Shown here piece after piece: positions 1-8,294 of a stretch of 64,000 bases of DNA. Every line of letters starts with the position of its first letter. Within the stretch, counting starts at the first letter, position 1. The notes under the pieces were generated by a model, which saw only the letters and a program-made list of their open reading frames with translations, searched no databases and was not told where the DNA came from. Both the position numbers and the translations under genes were made by a program. Origin of the DNA: Caldovatus aquaticus (GTDB lineage Bacteria > Pseudomonadota > Alphaproteobacteria > Acetobacterales > Acetobacteraceae); contig NZ_JAHZUY010000014.1 in NCBI RefSeq assembly GCF_019458025.1, forward strand, positions 1 to 64,000, read 5' to 3'.

Positions 1-108
1 CACGGCTGGCGCCGCGTCCGCCGCCGCAGCCTGCGGCGCAACGGCGCCCCTCTGCACCTGCCCTGCACCGCCATGAACCTCCGCCGCGCCGAACGCCTCC
101 TCGCCTGA
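1..108 (+). pseudogene. possible transposase C-terminal remnant (cut by window edge)
   Basis: An open frame enters from the left edge and stops at 106–108. The last 35 residues are basic and end in TAMNLRRAERLLA. This resembles the C-terminal tail of IS5/IS1182-type transposases, where a basic stretch precedes an N-L-(K/R)-R motif near the end. Only the tail is visible, so the family cannot be fixed and a non-transposase origin is possible. Its position beside two truncated genes fits a mobile-element-associated rearrangement. Confidence 0.35.
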
Positions 109-179
109 CAGGCGACGCGCGCCCCCCGGCCTGCCGCCAGACACCGAAACCGAACACAAAGGCCGCTTCCAGGCCGCCC

Positions 180-1356
180 TCACACCTGCCTCACCCGATC
201 GGGCGCGTTTCGCAGGGGTCTCCGCGGGGGCTGATCCTGGCCGCCTTCGCGCTGTTCGGCGTCGCGGTCGGCCACGTGCCGTCCGGCGGGGCGGCCGGCG
301 CGATCTGGCTGATGGCCGGGCTCTATCTGGCCGCCGCGGGGATGCAGGTGCTCCTGATCGGCCGGCAGCCGCCGAGCCAGCGCGAGCAGGTGCTGATGCA
401 CGCCGTGGACATCGCGTCGGTTTACCTGGCGGCGGGCCCGACGAGCCCGTTCTTCGTGTTCTTCGCCTTCATCCTCCTCGCCGGGACGCTGCGCTGGAAC
501 TGGCGCGGCGCGCTGTGGACGGCGGCGCTGCTGGCGGCCGTGTTCGCGGCGCTGGTCGGCCTCTTCGGCGGGCGTCCCGCGGGCGAGCCCCCCGGCCAGC
601 TCGACGAGCCCGTGCTCCGCTTCGGCTACCTGCTCGTGGCCGGCGCCATGCTCGGCTATGTCGGCGCGTACCGCGAGCGCAGCCGCTTCCGCCTGGCCCG
701 GCTCGTGGCCTGGCCGGGGCCCGACCGCGGGGCCGAGGGCGCGGCGCCGCCCATCGCCGCGGCCCTTGCCCACGCCGCGGCGCTGATGCAGGCGCGCCGC
801 GTGCTCGTCGTGTGGGAGCAGGCGGCGGAGCCGTCCCGGCACGTCGCCCTGTGGTCGGAGGGCCGCCTGCGCCACAGCCGCGAGCGCGCCGGCCGCTTCG
901 GGACGCTCGTCGCCGCGCGCCGCGCCGGGGACACCTTCGCGATCCCGCGTGCGGAGCCGCGGGACGGGCACGCCGCGCCCGCCCTCCTCGACGAGGAGCT
1001 GCGGCAGGCCTTCGAGATCCGCGATGCCCTGACGGCGCCGTTCCGCCTGCCGCTCTGCCGCGGCCGGGTGTTCCTGCTCGACCGGCGCCGCGCCGGCAAC
1101 GACGATCTGCTTCTCGCCGGCTTCGTCGCGCTGCGCGTGGGCGTCGATCTCGAACACCATCTCCTGCGCAGCCAGTCCGAGACGAACGCGGCGATGGCCG
1201 AACGGGTGCGTCTCGCGCGCGACCTGCACGACGGCGTGCTGCAGAGCCTGACGGCGGCGAACATCCAGCTCAAGCCGCTCGCGCAGCGCACGGAGGGCGA
1301 GCTGGCCGGCCGCCTCACCGGGATCCGGCAGTGCCTGACCGAGGAGCAGCGCCGCG
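180..1356 (+). pseudogene. sensor histidine kinase (HisKA_3 type), 3'-truncated
   Basis: The reading frame encodes a membrane sensor with several N-terminal hydrophobic segments (the first at about 231–275, before the first GTG at 276). A GAF-like sensing region follows, then a NarL/LiaS-type dimerisation and phosphoacceptor segment with the signature RVRLARDLHDGVLQSL. Similarity stops just after EEQRR at about 1356, and no ATPase domain follows. Beyond that point the frame reads the antisense of the next gene. The true start is unclear because the hydrophobic segment precedes the first start codon. It is probably non-functional as a kinase. The break coincides with truncation of the opposing gene, so one event damaged both. 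Confidence 0.7.
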
Positions 1357-1896
1357 CGTCGGGATCCGCGCGATCTCGGCATTGCGCTGCTCGCTCGTCA
1401 TCTGCGCCGGGTCGCCGCCGGCGCCGCGCGCCGCTCCGCCGACCATCGCGGAGACGCCCTGGAAGGCGGTGCTCGCCGTTCCGGCGATCACGTTGCCGAG
1501 CAGCACCGCCGGGATCAGGTAGCCGACCGCCCAGGCCGAGAGCCCGTGCAGGATCCCGTCCGTGTCGTCCGAGGTGCCGGAGAGCCGCGCGGCGACGTAG
1601 CCGCCGGCGCCGAGGCCGACCAGGTTGGCGACCGGCGGCCAGAGGCCGGCGGCGATGCCGAAGCTGGAGGCGGACGGCGTCTCGCCCGGCGTCGTCGCGT
1701 CCACGGTGCTGCCCCCGATGGCGAGGCCGAGGACGTTCAGCATCGCGCCCACGGCGACGGCGACCACCCCGCCGGCGAAGACGGCGCCCCAGGAGATGCG
1801 GGGCGGCAGGGCCGGCGTTCCCTCCGGCACGGCGACGGCGAGCGTGCCGGCGCCCTGCCCCGCCGTCGTCGTGCCGGTCCCGGTGCGGTCCGGCAT
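1315..1896 (-). pseudogene. PhnA-like multi-pass membrane protein, 3'-truncated
   Basis: The ATG at 1896 has a strong GGAAGGAG site upstream. The protein begins with a polar N-terminus, then ISWGAVFAGGVVAVAVGAML and further glycine/alanine-rich membrane segments. This pattern is seen in alphaproteobacterial membrane proteins often labelled PhnA-like; they are unrelated to phosphonate metabolism as far as is known. After NAEIARI (about 1365–1372) the sequence becomes antisense of the histidine kinase fragment and stops by chance at 1315. The usual C-terminal membrane segments are missing. It faces the truncated kinase tail to tail across the same junction. Confidence 0.6.
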
Positions 1897-1984
1897 GGCT
1901 TGCTCCTTCCGTCCGGACTCCGGCCTGCAACGCGGCGTTGCGCGGAAGGTTTGGCCCTGGCGCGGATCGTCCGGCCGCCCGCCG

Positions 1985-2079
1985 CGGCTGGAGCCGCTGC
2001 CGCCCGGCCGCGCGCGCGGCAGCGGCGCCGGCGCGTGGCCCGTCGCGCGGATTCGCGCCCCCGGCCGTCCGCGATCCGC
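1985..2079 (-). repeat. dispersed intergenic repeat, copy A
   Basis: Read on the minus strand it opens with GCGGATCGCGGACGGCCGG, continues with a GCGAATC block, and ends with a perfect 11-bp inverted repeat (arms 1993–2003 and 2016–2026, 12-nt loop). The same order occurs at 19929–20030 and in part at 33630 and 44308. All copies are intergenic. Relative to the 19929 copy, one stem position changes from a T·A to a C·G pair on both sides, so pairing is preserved. Confidence 0.65.
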
Positions 2080-2100
2080 CCTCGGCGCCGGCGGCGGCGC

Positions 2101-3786
2101 TCAGCGCGCCCGCGCGATCCGCCCGTCCGTCCGGGGCGCCAGCGGCGAGTGCGCGGCGAGGTAGGGCGCGACCGCCTCCTCGAGCGGCGGGCCGGTGTCG
2201 TAGGCCTCGAGCGCCCGGTCGCGCAGCACCGCGTAGCCGTCGCCGCCGCGGCGCAGGTAGCTGTGCGTCACCACGCGATAGACCCGCTCCGGGTCGAGCG
2301 GGACGAAGCGGCCGCTCTCCCGCTCCGCCACCGCCACGGCCTCCACCCGCTGGCCCGGCGGCGCCGCCGGGTTCCAGCGCAGGCGCAGCCCGGCGACCTG
2401 CGGGAAGCGGCCGGAGGGCGCGGGGGCGCGCGAGAGGCCGTTCTCCAGCGCCGCGCGCAGGTCGGCCCCGCGCAGGCGCAGCACGGCGAGCGTGTTGCCG
2501 AAGGGCAGCACCGTCAGCAGGTCGCCGAGGCTGATCGCCCCGGCCGGCAGGCCCGCGCGCATCCCGCCGCCGTTGTGGATCGCGACCTCGGCCGCCGGCA
2601 CGGCGGCGAGCATCGCCTCGGCGAGCAGGGTGCCGAGCGCGCACTCGCCGCTGCGGCAGCCGCCGAGGCCGAAGGCGGCGGCCGCGTGCGCGACCGGCCG
2701 CCGGCGCGTCGCCTCGAGCGGCGCGGCGAGCCGCGCGACCAGGGCGGCCACCTCCGGATCCTCCGGCGCGTCCGCGCCGACCGGCCGGCACGCGCCGCCA
2801 TGCGCCGCCACCCGCCCGTCCGGCGCGAGGTCGAGGTCGAGCCGGCCGAGCCAGCGCCCGTAGGCGCCCGCCTGCACGATGCGCACCGGCCGGTCCGGCC
2901 CGTCCGCCACCAGCGGATGCGGCCCGGCCGCCCCCGCCAGCCCGTCCGCGAGCAGGGTGTGCGAATGCCCGCCGATGATCACGTCCACGCCGCGCACCCG
3001 CTCGGCGAGGCGGAGATCGGCGGCGAGGCCGCGATGCGACAGCAGCACCACCGTCAGCGGCCGGCCCTCCGCCGCGTCACGGGCGGCGGCGATGGCGCGC
3101 TCCGCCGCCGCCTCGGCCTCGGTGAAGCGGAGACGCGGGCCGGGGGAGGAGATGCCGGGCGTGTCCTCGGTGATCAGGCCGATCAGGGCGATGCGCGCGC
3201 CGCCGCGCTCGAACAGCCGTCCGGCGCGGATCTTCCCCTCGAGCGCCGGCTCCGCCCCGGTGTCGAGGTTGGCGGCGAGCAGCGGGAAGGGCGCAGCGGC
3301 GGCGAAGCGGGCGAGGTTCTCGGGGCCGTTGTCGAATTCGTGGTTGCCGAGCGCCATCGCCTCGCAGCCCCAGGCGCGCAGCACCGCGAGCTCCGCGTCG
3401 CCGCGGTAGTGGGTGTAGAACAGGCTGCCCATGAACTGGTCGCCCGCGTCGAGGGCGAGCGGCGCGCGCCCCTCCGCCGCGGCGGCGCGGCGCGCCGCGG
3501 CGATCGCGCCGGCCAGCCGGGGACTGCCGCCGAGGCAGGTGGCGCCGCCCTCGCTCCCCGCCGCCGCCCGGCACGCGGCGGCGCTCCGCGCCTCCACCGG
3601 CTCGTGGCGCGCGTGGAAGTCGTTGAGGTGGATCAGCGCGACCCGCGCCGCGGCCTCGGCCGCGACGGGGCGGCGGATCGCCGGCGCGGCGGGGATCGCG
3701 CCGGCGGTGGCGGCCGCGGCGAGGGCGCCGGCCCGCGCCAGGAGGGCGCGGCGGGAGACCGGCGGCCGGACGAGATCGTTCGTCAT
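2101..3786 (-). CDS. 5'-nucleotidase / 2',3'-cyclic phosphodiesterase family, Tat-exported
   Basis: A 561-residue UshA-family enzyme that hydrolyses nucleotides in the periplasm. The start at 3786 (MTNDLVRPPV) gives a twin-arginine-type leader (SRRALLARAG plus an alanine-rich stretch). The N-terminal calcineurin-like metallophosphatase domain shows its metal ligands in order: HLNDFHARHE, DAGDQFMGS, GNHEFDNG, LSHRGL and GGHSHT. The C-terminal 5'-nucleotidase domain carries NGGGMRAGLP and the substrate-stacking region near HSYLRRGGDGY. Length is normal for the family. It faces the TauE/SafE gene, so it is probably transcribed alone. The exact nucleotide preference cannot be read from sequence. 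Confidence 0.9.
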   Translation of the reverse strand: MTNDLVRPPVSRRALLARAGALAAAATAGAIPAAPAIRRPVAAEAAARVALIHLNDFHARHEPVEARSAAACRAAAGSEGGATCLGGSPRLAGAIAAARRAAAAEGRAPLALDAGDQFMGSLFYTHYRGDAELAVLRAWGCEAMALGNHEFDNGPENLARFAAAAPFPLLAANLDTGAEPALEGKIRAGRLFERGGARIALIGLITEDTPGISSPGPRLRFTEAEAAAERAIAAARDAAEGRPLTVVLLSHRGLAADLRLAERVRGVDVIIGGHSHTLLADGLAGAAGPHPLVADGPDRPVRIVQAGAYGRWLGRLDLDLAPDGRVAAHGGACRPVGADAPEDPEVAALVARLAAPLEATRRRPVAHAAAAFGLGGCRSGECALGTLLAEAMLAAVPAAEVAIHNGGGMRAGLPAGAISLGDLLTVLPFGNTLAVLRLRGADLRAALENGLSRAPAPSGRFPQVAGLRLRWNPAAPPGQRVEAVAVAERESGRFVPLDPERVYRVVTHSYLRRGGDGYAVLRDRALEAYDTGPPLEEAVAPYLAAHSPLAPRTDGRIARAR

Positions 3787-4023
3787 GGCGCGTGACCATA
3801 GCCCGCGGCCCCGACATCGCCACAATCCCGCGCCCATCCTGGCGGCGGACCGTCCGGCCCGGGATGCCGCCGCGGCGCCCCGGCAACGCCCGCGCGGAAT
3901 CGCGGCGCGCGCCCGGGCGGGCCGCGGCGACGCCCTTGCGCGTCAGGGCGTGCCGGGCCAAACCCGATGGCCACCCGAACCGCAACGAAGCCGGACGAGC
4001 GGGCGAGAGCGAGCGCGCGCGCA

Positions 4024-4932
4024 ATGCAGGTCTACCTGCCGATCGCCGAGATGTCGGTGGATGCCCTGCTGCTGCTCGGCATCGGCTTCGGCGTGGGCTG
4101 GCTCTCCGGCCTGTTCGGCGTGGGCGGGGGGTTCCTGCTGACGCCGCTCTTGATCCTGATCGGCATCCCGGCGCCGGTGGCGGTGGCCTCCGGCGCCAAC
4201 CAGACGCTCGGCGCCTCGGTCTCCGGGCTGATCGCGCAGTGGCGGCGCGGCAACGTGGACTGGCGCATGGGGCTGGTGCTGGTCGTCGGCGGCTTCACCG
4301 GATCGGCGCTCGGCGTGCAGTTCTTCGTGCTGCTGCGCCGGATCGGCCAGGTGGATCTGGTGGTGGCGCTGTTCTACATCGTCGTGCTCGGCATCGTCGG
4401 CGCGCTGATGGTGATGGAGAGCGTGCGCGCCATGCTGCGCCGGCGCCGCGCCGCGCCGGCCCGGCTGCACGAGCACACCTGGCTGCACGGCCTGCCCTTC
4501 AAGATGCGCTTCCGCAAGTCGCGGCTCTATATCTCGGTGATCCCGCCGCTGCTGGTGGGCGCGGGCATCGGCATCCTCTCGGCCGTGATGGGCGTGGGCG
4601 GCGGCTTCATGCTGGTGCCGGCGATGATCTACATCCTCGGCATGCCGACCAGCGTGGTGATCGGCACCTCGCTGTTCCAGGTGGTGTTCGTCTCGGCGAA
4701 CGTGACGCTGCTGCAGGCGCTGCAGACCGGCGCCGTGGACATCGTGCTGGTGCTGCTGCTGCTGGCCGGCGGCGTGGCCGGGGCCCAGTTCGGCGCGGCG
4801 ATGGGCACGCGGCTGCGCGGCGAGGAGACCCGCGCCCTGCTCGGCCTGCTGGTGCTGGCGGTGGCCGCCAACCTGCTCTGGGGCCTGGTGACGCCGCCGC
4901 CGAGTCCGTTCGTCATCGCGCCGCTGCCATGA
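4024..4932 (+). CDS. TauE/SafE-family anion exporter
   Basis: A 302-residue inner-membrane permease of the sulfite exporter TauE/SafE family. Two homologous halves are visible, each with a glycine-rich signature: GLFGVGGGFLLTPLL near residue 30 and VMGVGGGFMLVPAM near residue 185. Starting at 4024 (MQVYLPIAEMSV) matches the usual N-terminus of relatives; an in-frame ATG at 3967 would add 19 charged residues. The stop overlaps the start of the next gene (ATGA at 4929), which indicates translational coupling. The substrate is probably sulfite, sulfoacetate or a related organosulfur anion, but the family is broad. Confidence 0.85.
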   Translation: MQVYLPIAEMSVDALLLLGIGFGVGWLSGLFGVGGGFLLTPLLILIGIPAPVAVASGANQTLGASVSGLIAQWRRGNVDWRMGLVLVVGGFTGSALGVQFFVLLRRIGQVDLVVALFYIVVLGIVGALMVMESVRAMLRRRRAAPARLHEHTWLHGLPFKMRFRKSRLYISVIPPLLVGAGIGILSAVMGVGGGFMLVPAMIYILGMPTSVVIGTSLFQVVFVSANVTLLQALQTGAVDIVLVLLLLAGGVAGAQFGAAMGTRLRGEETRALLGLLVLAVAANLLWGLVTPPPSPFVIAPLP

Positions 4933-5705
4933 GGCGCGCGGCGGCGAGGCTGGCGGCCGTGCTGCTCGGCGCGTGGCTCGCGGCCCCGGCCGGTGCGCAG
5001 CCGCCGCCCGCGCCCGCCCGCGCCGTGCCCGCGCTGGTGACGGAGCTGTCGCAGCGGCGGGTCGAGATCACCACCGGCTTCACCGGCGCCGACATCCTGG
5101 TCTTCGGCAGCACCGAGCGGCCGATCGGCGAGGGCTCCGACGAGGTGCTGGTGGTCGCCGTCGGCCCGCCGCAGCCGATGGTGGTGCGGCGCAAGGTCCG
5201 GCTGCTCGGCTTCTGGGTGAACGGGCCCGCGGCGACCTTCCCGGAAGTGCCCGGCTTCTACGCCATCGCCGGCACCCGCCCGGCCTGGCAGATGCTGCCC
5301 GAGGAGGCGCGCCAGTCGAACCGGCTCGGGCTCGACGCGCTGCCGCTGCGCGCGGTCGGCGCGCAGGGGCCGGCGTTCCGCGCGGCGCTGCTGGAACTCA
5401 AGAAGGACGCCGGGCTTTGGGTGGAGGACGTGGCGCCCGTCGCGGTCACGGGCGGGCGCCTGTTCCACGCCCGGCTGCCGCTGCCCGCGACCGTGACGCC
5501 CGGCGCCTACCGGGTCGAGGCGCTGCTGGTGCGCGACCGCCGCATCGTCGCCCGCCAGGAGCTGGAATTCGACGTGGTGCGGGTCGGCGCCGCCGCCGGG
5601 ATCGCCAATGTCGCGGACCGGCGGCCGATGCTCTACGGTATGGCCTGCATCGCTCTCGCCGCGCTGGCCGGCTGGCTCGGCAGCGTGCTGTTCCGCAGGA
5701 GCTGA
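4929..5705 (+). CDS. TIGR02186 family membrane-anchored protein
   Basis: A 258-residue protein with a cleavable-looking N-terminal signal (residues 1–24, ending AGAQ), a periplasmic body, and one C-terminal membrane helix followed by FRRS. The motif LSQRRVEITTGFTGADILVFG is typical of the TIGR02186 family. That family is regularly found directly downstream of TauE/SafE-type exporters, and here the two genes overlap by 4 nt. The function is unknown; an accessory or periplasmic binding role for the exporter is inferred from the pairing. A universal stress protein gene follows after 4 nt, so the three genes probably form one transcript. Confidence 0.8.
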   Translation: MRRAAARLAAVLLGAWLAAPAGAQPPPAPARAVPALVTELSQRRVEITTGFTGADILVFGSTERPIGEGSDEVLVVAVGPPQPMVVRRKVRLLGFWVNGPAATFPEVPGFYAIAGTRPAWQMLPEEARQSNRLGLDALPLRAVGAQGPAFRAALLELKKDAGLWVEDVAPVAVTGGRLFHARLPLPATVTPGAYRVEALLVRDRRIVARQELEFDVVRVGAAAGIANVADRRPMLYGMACIALAALAGWLGSVLFRRS

Positions 5706-5709
5706 GACC

Positions 5710-6222
5710 ATGGCCTCCGAGCCCACCGAGGAAGCCGCCGCCGCGAAGGAGCCGGCCAAGCGCGACCGGGTGTTCCTGGTGGTGGTGGACGACAGCCCGG
5801 AGCGCACGGTGGCGCTGAAATACGCCTGCCTGCGCGCGCGCAAGGGCGGCGGACGGGTGGCGCTGCTGCGCGTGATCGAGCCGGTCGGCCTGGTCGAGTG
5901 GGCGGGCGTGGGCGTGATGATGCAGGAGGAGCGCCGCGCCGAGGCCGAGAAGCTGCTCTCCGCGCTCGCCGCCGAGGTGCAGGAGATCACCGGCGGCTAC
6001 CCGATCCTGCTGATCCGCGAAGGCGACCCGCGCGACGAGCTGCTGGCGCTGCTCGAGGAGGACCCGCGCATCTCGGTGCTGGTGCTGGCGAGCGGGGCCG
6101 GGCTCGGCGGGAAGGACCCGCTGATCACCGCGCTCACCGGGCGCTACGCGAGCCGGCTGACGGTGCCGATGACGATCGTGCCGGGAACGCTCGACGACAA
6201 GGAGCTCGAGCGGGTGACGTGA
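5710..6222 (+). CDS. universal stress protein (UspA family)
   Basis: A 170-residue single-domain cytoplasmic protein. After a charged 20-residue extension the alpha/beta fold starts with VFLVVVDDSPERTVALKYA and ends with LTVPMTIVPG. The nucleotide-binding GxxG(9x)G(S/T) signature is only partly recognisable (SGAGLGGKDPLI), so ATP binding is uncertain. It sits 4 nt after the TIGR02186 gene and probably shares the exporter's transcript. This exporter–partner–Usp order suggests a stress-linked transport unit, which is inference. Confidence 0.85.
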   Translation: MASEPTEEAAAAKEPAKRDRVFLVVVDDSPERTVALKYACLRARKGGGRVALLRVIEPVGLVEWAGVGVMMQEERRAEAEKLLSALAAEVQEITGGYPILLIREGDPRDELLALLEEDPRISVLVLASGAGLGGKDPLITALTGRYASRLTVPMTIVPGTLDDKELERVT

Positions 6223-6298
6223 GGCGCGCACTTGCGCCGGCGGGCGGCACGGGCGCACTCCTGCGGGGCGCCGGGGTTCCGGCGGGAAGGAGGCGTCC

Positions 6299-6747
6299 CT
6301 GGCGGCGGACCAGGAGCAGCAGGAGCCCGCCCGGATCGGCGGCGCCGCGCGGCTGCGCTCCCTCTGCGCCGAGCACGCGCGGGGCAACCGCGCGGCGCTC
6401 TACGGCGCGCTGTCGGAGGACGTGGTGTGGCGCTCCTGCGGCGAGGGCGCACTCCCCTGGTCCGGCGAATGGCGCGGCGCGGACGGGGTCGCGGCCTACC
6501 ACGCGGCGTTCGACGCCTTCGTCCGCGTCGTCGGCTACGAGATCGAGTGCGTCATCGCCGAGGGCGACTGGTGGTCGTGCTGGCCACCGCGCAGGTGCAG
6601 CCGCTCGCCACGGGCGAGATCCATGCCTGCCCGAAGGCGGAGGTGTTCCGGCTGGCGGGCGACGGCCGGATCGCCGAGTTCCGCGACTACTACGACACCG
6701 CGACGGCGCTCGCCCGGTGCTGCGCGGCGCCGCCGGGCGGCGGCTGA
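6299..6747 (+). pseudogene. NTF2-like (SnoaL-type) protein with a one-base frameshift
   Basis: Two adjacent frames together give one NTF2-like domain. The first runs from about 6299 to 6570 and contains ALYGALSEDVVWRSCGEG, ending GYEIECVIAEGDW. The second runs on as VVLATAQVQPLATGEIHACP and AEFRDYYDTATALA to the stop at 6747. Inserting a single G in the TGGTGG at about 6570 would restore one continuous frame. No ATG, GTG or TTG lies near the strong GAAGGAGG site at 6286–6293; a CTG at 6299 is in frame and correctly spaced. It is either a recent pseudogene or a sequencing indel. Intact relatives are small polyketide-cyclase-fold proteins of varied or unknown function. Confidence 0.7.
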
Positions 6748-6773
6748 GGCCGCGGCCCGCGCCCGCCCCCCGG

Positions 6774-7064
6774 TCAGCGCTCCGGCGCCCCGTCCGCGCC
6801 CCGCCGGCGGGCCGTCGTCTCGCCGGCCCGGGCGAAGGGCGCGCGGAACAGGTCGGCCATGGCGCGCTGGACGGCCTCCGGCGTCGCCGGGGCCAGGGGC
6901 ATCCACAGGCGGATCAGCGCCTCGGGCGAGAGCGCATCGGCGGCGTCGAGCATCTGCCGCTCCATGCGCCTGAGCACCGCCTCCTGCAGCGGCGCGACGT
7001 CGGGCAGGCCGAAGAAGCGGCGGGCCTCGTCCGGCGTGCAATCGATGTCCAGGGTGATCTTCAT
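6774..7064 (-). CDS. DUF6489-like small protein (alternative separate gene)
   Basis: The ATG at 7064 opens MKITLDIDCTPDEARRFFGLP, an independent-looking N-terminus of a 96-residue DUF6489-like protein common in Rhodospirillales. A GGGAGA sequence lies about 10 nt upstream. Such proteins are normally stand-alone, and small phasin-associated genes often neighbour them, so this segment is probably a separate gene downstream of the CBS/phasin gene. It happens to be in the same frame because of the intervening G/C tract. Function is unknown. Confidence 0.65.
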   Translation of the reverse strand: MKITLDIDCTPDEARRFFGLPDVAPLQEAVLRRMERQMLDAADALSPEALIRLWMPLAPATPEAVQRAMADLFRAPFARAGETTARRRGADGAPER

Positions 7065-8294
7065 CGGCGTGGCGGTCTCCCGGCCGGCGGGAGCGCCGGG
7101 GGGGGGCCCCCCCCCCGGGGGGGCCCCCCCCCCGCCCCACAGACGCACGCCCGGCGCCGCCAGGGGGCCGTTTCCGCCGGCCGCCTGGCGCGCCGTGAGA
7201 TCGGACAGCGCGATCAGGCCGAGGAAGCGGTGGTCGTCGCGCGAGACCACGGGCAGGCCTCCCAGCCTCTGGCCGGCCATGGTCTCGACGGCACGCCCGG
7301 CGTCCTCGTCCGGGAAGAGACAGGGCGGCTCGGTGCGCATCACCTCCCGGATCCTGGTGCGGGCCGGGTCGCGGCCCTCGGCGATCAGCCGCACCGCGAG
7401 ATCGCGCCCGGTGACGACGCCGAGCAGGCGCCCCTCCTCGCCGACCGGGAGGACCGAGACGTCCTCCTCGCTCATCAGGCGCGCCGCCTGCTGGATGGTC
7501 TCGTCCGGGCCCACCATGCGCATGCCCGTGCGCATCACCTCGCCGGCGCTGGGAGAGGACTGCTGCTGGAGCCGTTGTCCGCCCTGGCCCCAGCGCCCGC
7601 CGCCGTCCTCGGTGCGACGGCCGCCGCGCACCTGCTCGAGCTCCTCCTCCATCGGGCGGAGCGTCTCCTCGGCGGAACGGCGCGCGGCGCGCAGCACCTG
7701 CGTGCTGCCCTCCATCAGCGCCCCGACGCATTCGCGCACGACGCGGCGCTGCAGATCCACCACGGGGGTGGGATCGGCGAGGCGCATGATCTCGCGCGCG
7801 ATGCGGAGGTTGACGGCCGCCATGCCGTCCAGGAGCTCGCCCATGGCCTGCTGCGCCTCGCGCAGGGCGCCGTTGGCGATGCGCGGCAGGACCATCATCC
7901 GCCGCATCTCGCCGGCGGTCTCCTCGACCGCGCGGGCGACGCGGCGGCCGATCTCCTCGAACTCGCCGGCGGCATCGTCCATCAGCTCGCGGCCGCCCTC
8001 GGCGAGGACCCGGGAGGTGCGGCGGGTGGTCTCGGCGGCGGCCGCGCCGGCGGCGCGCATGCCGTGCCCGGCGGCGCGGCCGGCCTCTCCGGCCATCTCG
8101 CCGGCGGCCTCGGCGCCGCGGCGGATCATGTCGGCGCCGCCCTGCGGCGCCGCCGAGGCGGCCGCGCCGCGCCGCCCGCCGCCCGCTTCGGCGGCGGCTC
8201 CGGGCGGCTGGGGAGCGCTGCGCTCGCGCTCCGCCTCGCCGTCGGCCTGCGATGGCTGGTTCGAGCGCGTCTGCGGCCTGGGGGTGTCTGCCAT
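6774..8294 (-). CDS. phasin-like / tandem CBS-domain protein, open into DUF6489
   Basis: The literal frame from ATG 8294 encodes 506 residues. A low-complexity N-terminus is followed by a phasin-like helical region (about residues 50–215), then two CBS domains (about 245–365; GEVMRTGMRMVGPDETIQQA and IREVMRTEPPCLFPDEDAG). CBS pairs bind adenosyl ligands and act as energy or redox sensors; phasins coat polyhydroxyalkanoate granules. After the second CBS domain the frame crosses a pure G/C tract at 7098–7133, giving Gly/Pro repeats, and then reads a DUF6489-like domain with its own plausible start at 7064. The single fused protein is doubtful: a lost stop or miscounted homopolymer is likelier. 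An alternative start at 8312 adds six residues. Confidence 0.65.
   Translation of the reverse strand: MADTPRPQTRSNQPSQADGEAERERSAPQPPGAAAEAGGGRRGAAASAAPQGGADMIRRGAEAAGEMAGEAGRAAGHGMRAAGAAAAETTRRTSRVLAEGGRELMDDAAGEFEEIGRRVARAVEETAGEMRRMMVLPRIANGALREAQQAMGELLDGMAAVNLRIAREIMRLADPTPVVDLQRRVVRECVGALMEGSTQVLRAARRSAEETLRPMEEELEQVRGGRRTEDGGGRWGQGGQRLQQQSSPSAGEVMRTGMRMVGPDETIQQAARLMSEEDVSVLPVGEEGRLLGVVTGRDLAVRLIAEGRDPARTRIREVMRTEPPCLFPDEDAGRAVETMAGQRLGGLPVVSRDDHRFLGLIALSDLTARQAAGGNGPLAAPGVRLWGGGGAPPGGGPPPGAPAGRETATPMKITLDIDCTPDEARRFFGLPDVAPLQEAVLRRMERQMLDAADALSPEALIRLWMPLAPATPEAVQRAMADLFRAPFARAGETTARRRGADGAPER
7098..7133. repeat. pure G/C homopolymer tract G9-C10-G7-C10
   Basis: Thirty-six consecutive bases consist only of alternating G and C runs. 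The tract can fold on itself as a very stable hairpin in several registers. It lies between the second CBS domain and the DUF6489 start. Coding through it gives only Gly and Pro. Run lengths here are hard to sequence, so the frame across it should not be trusted. Confidence 0.85.
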
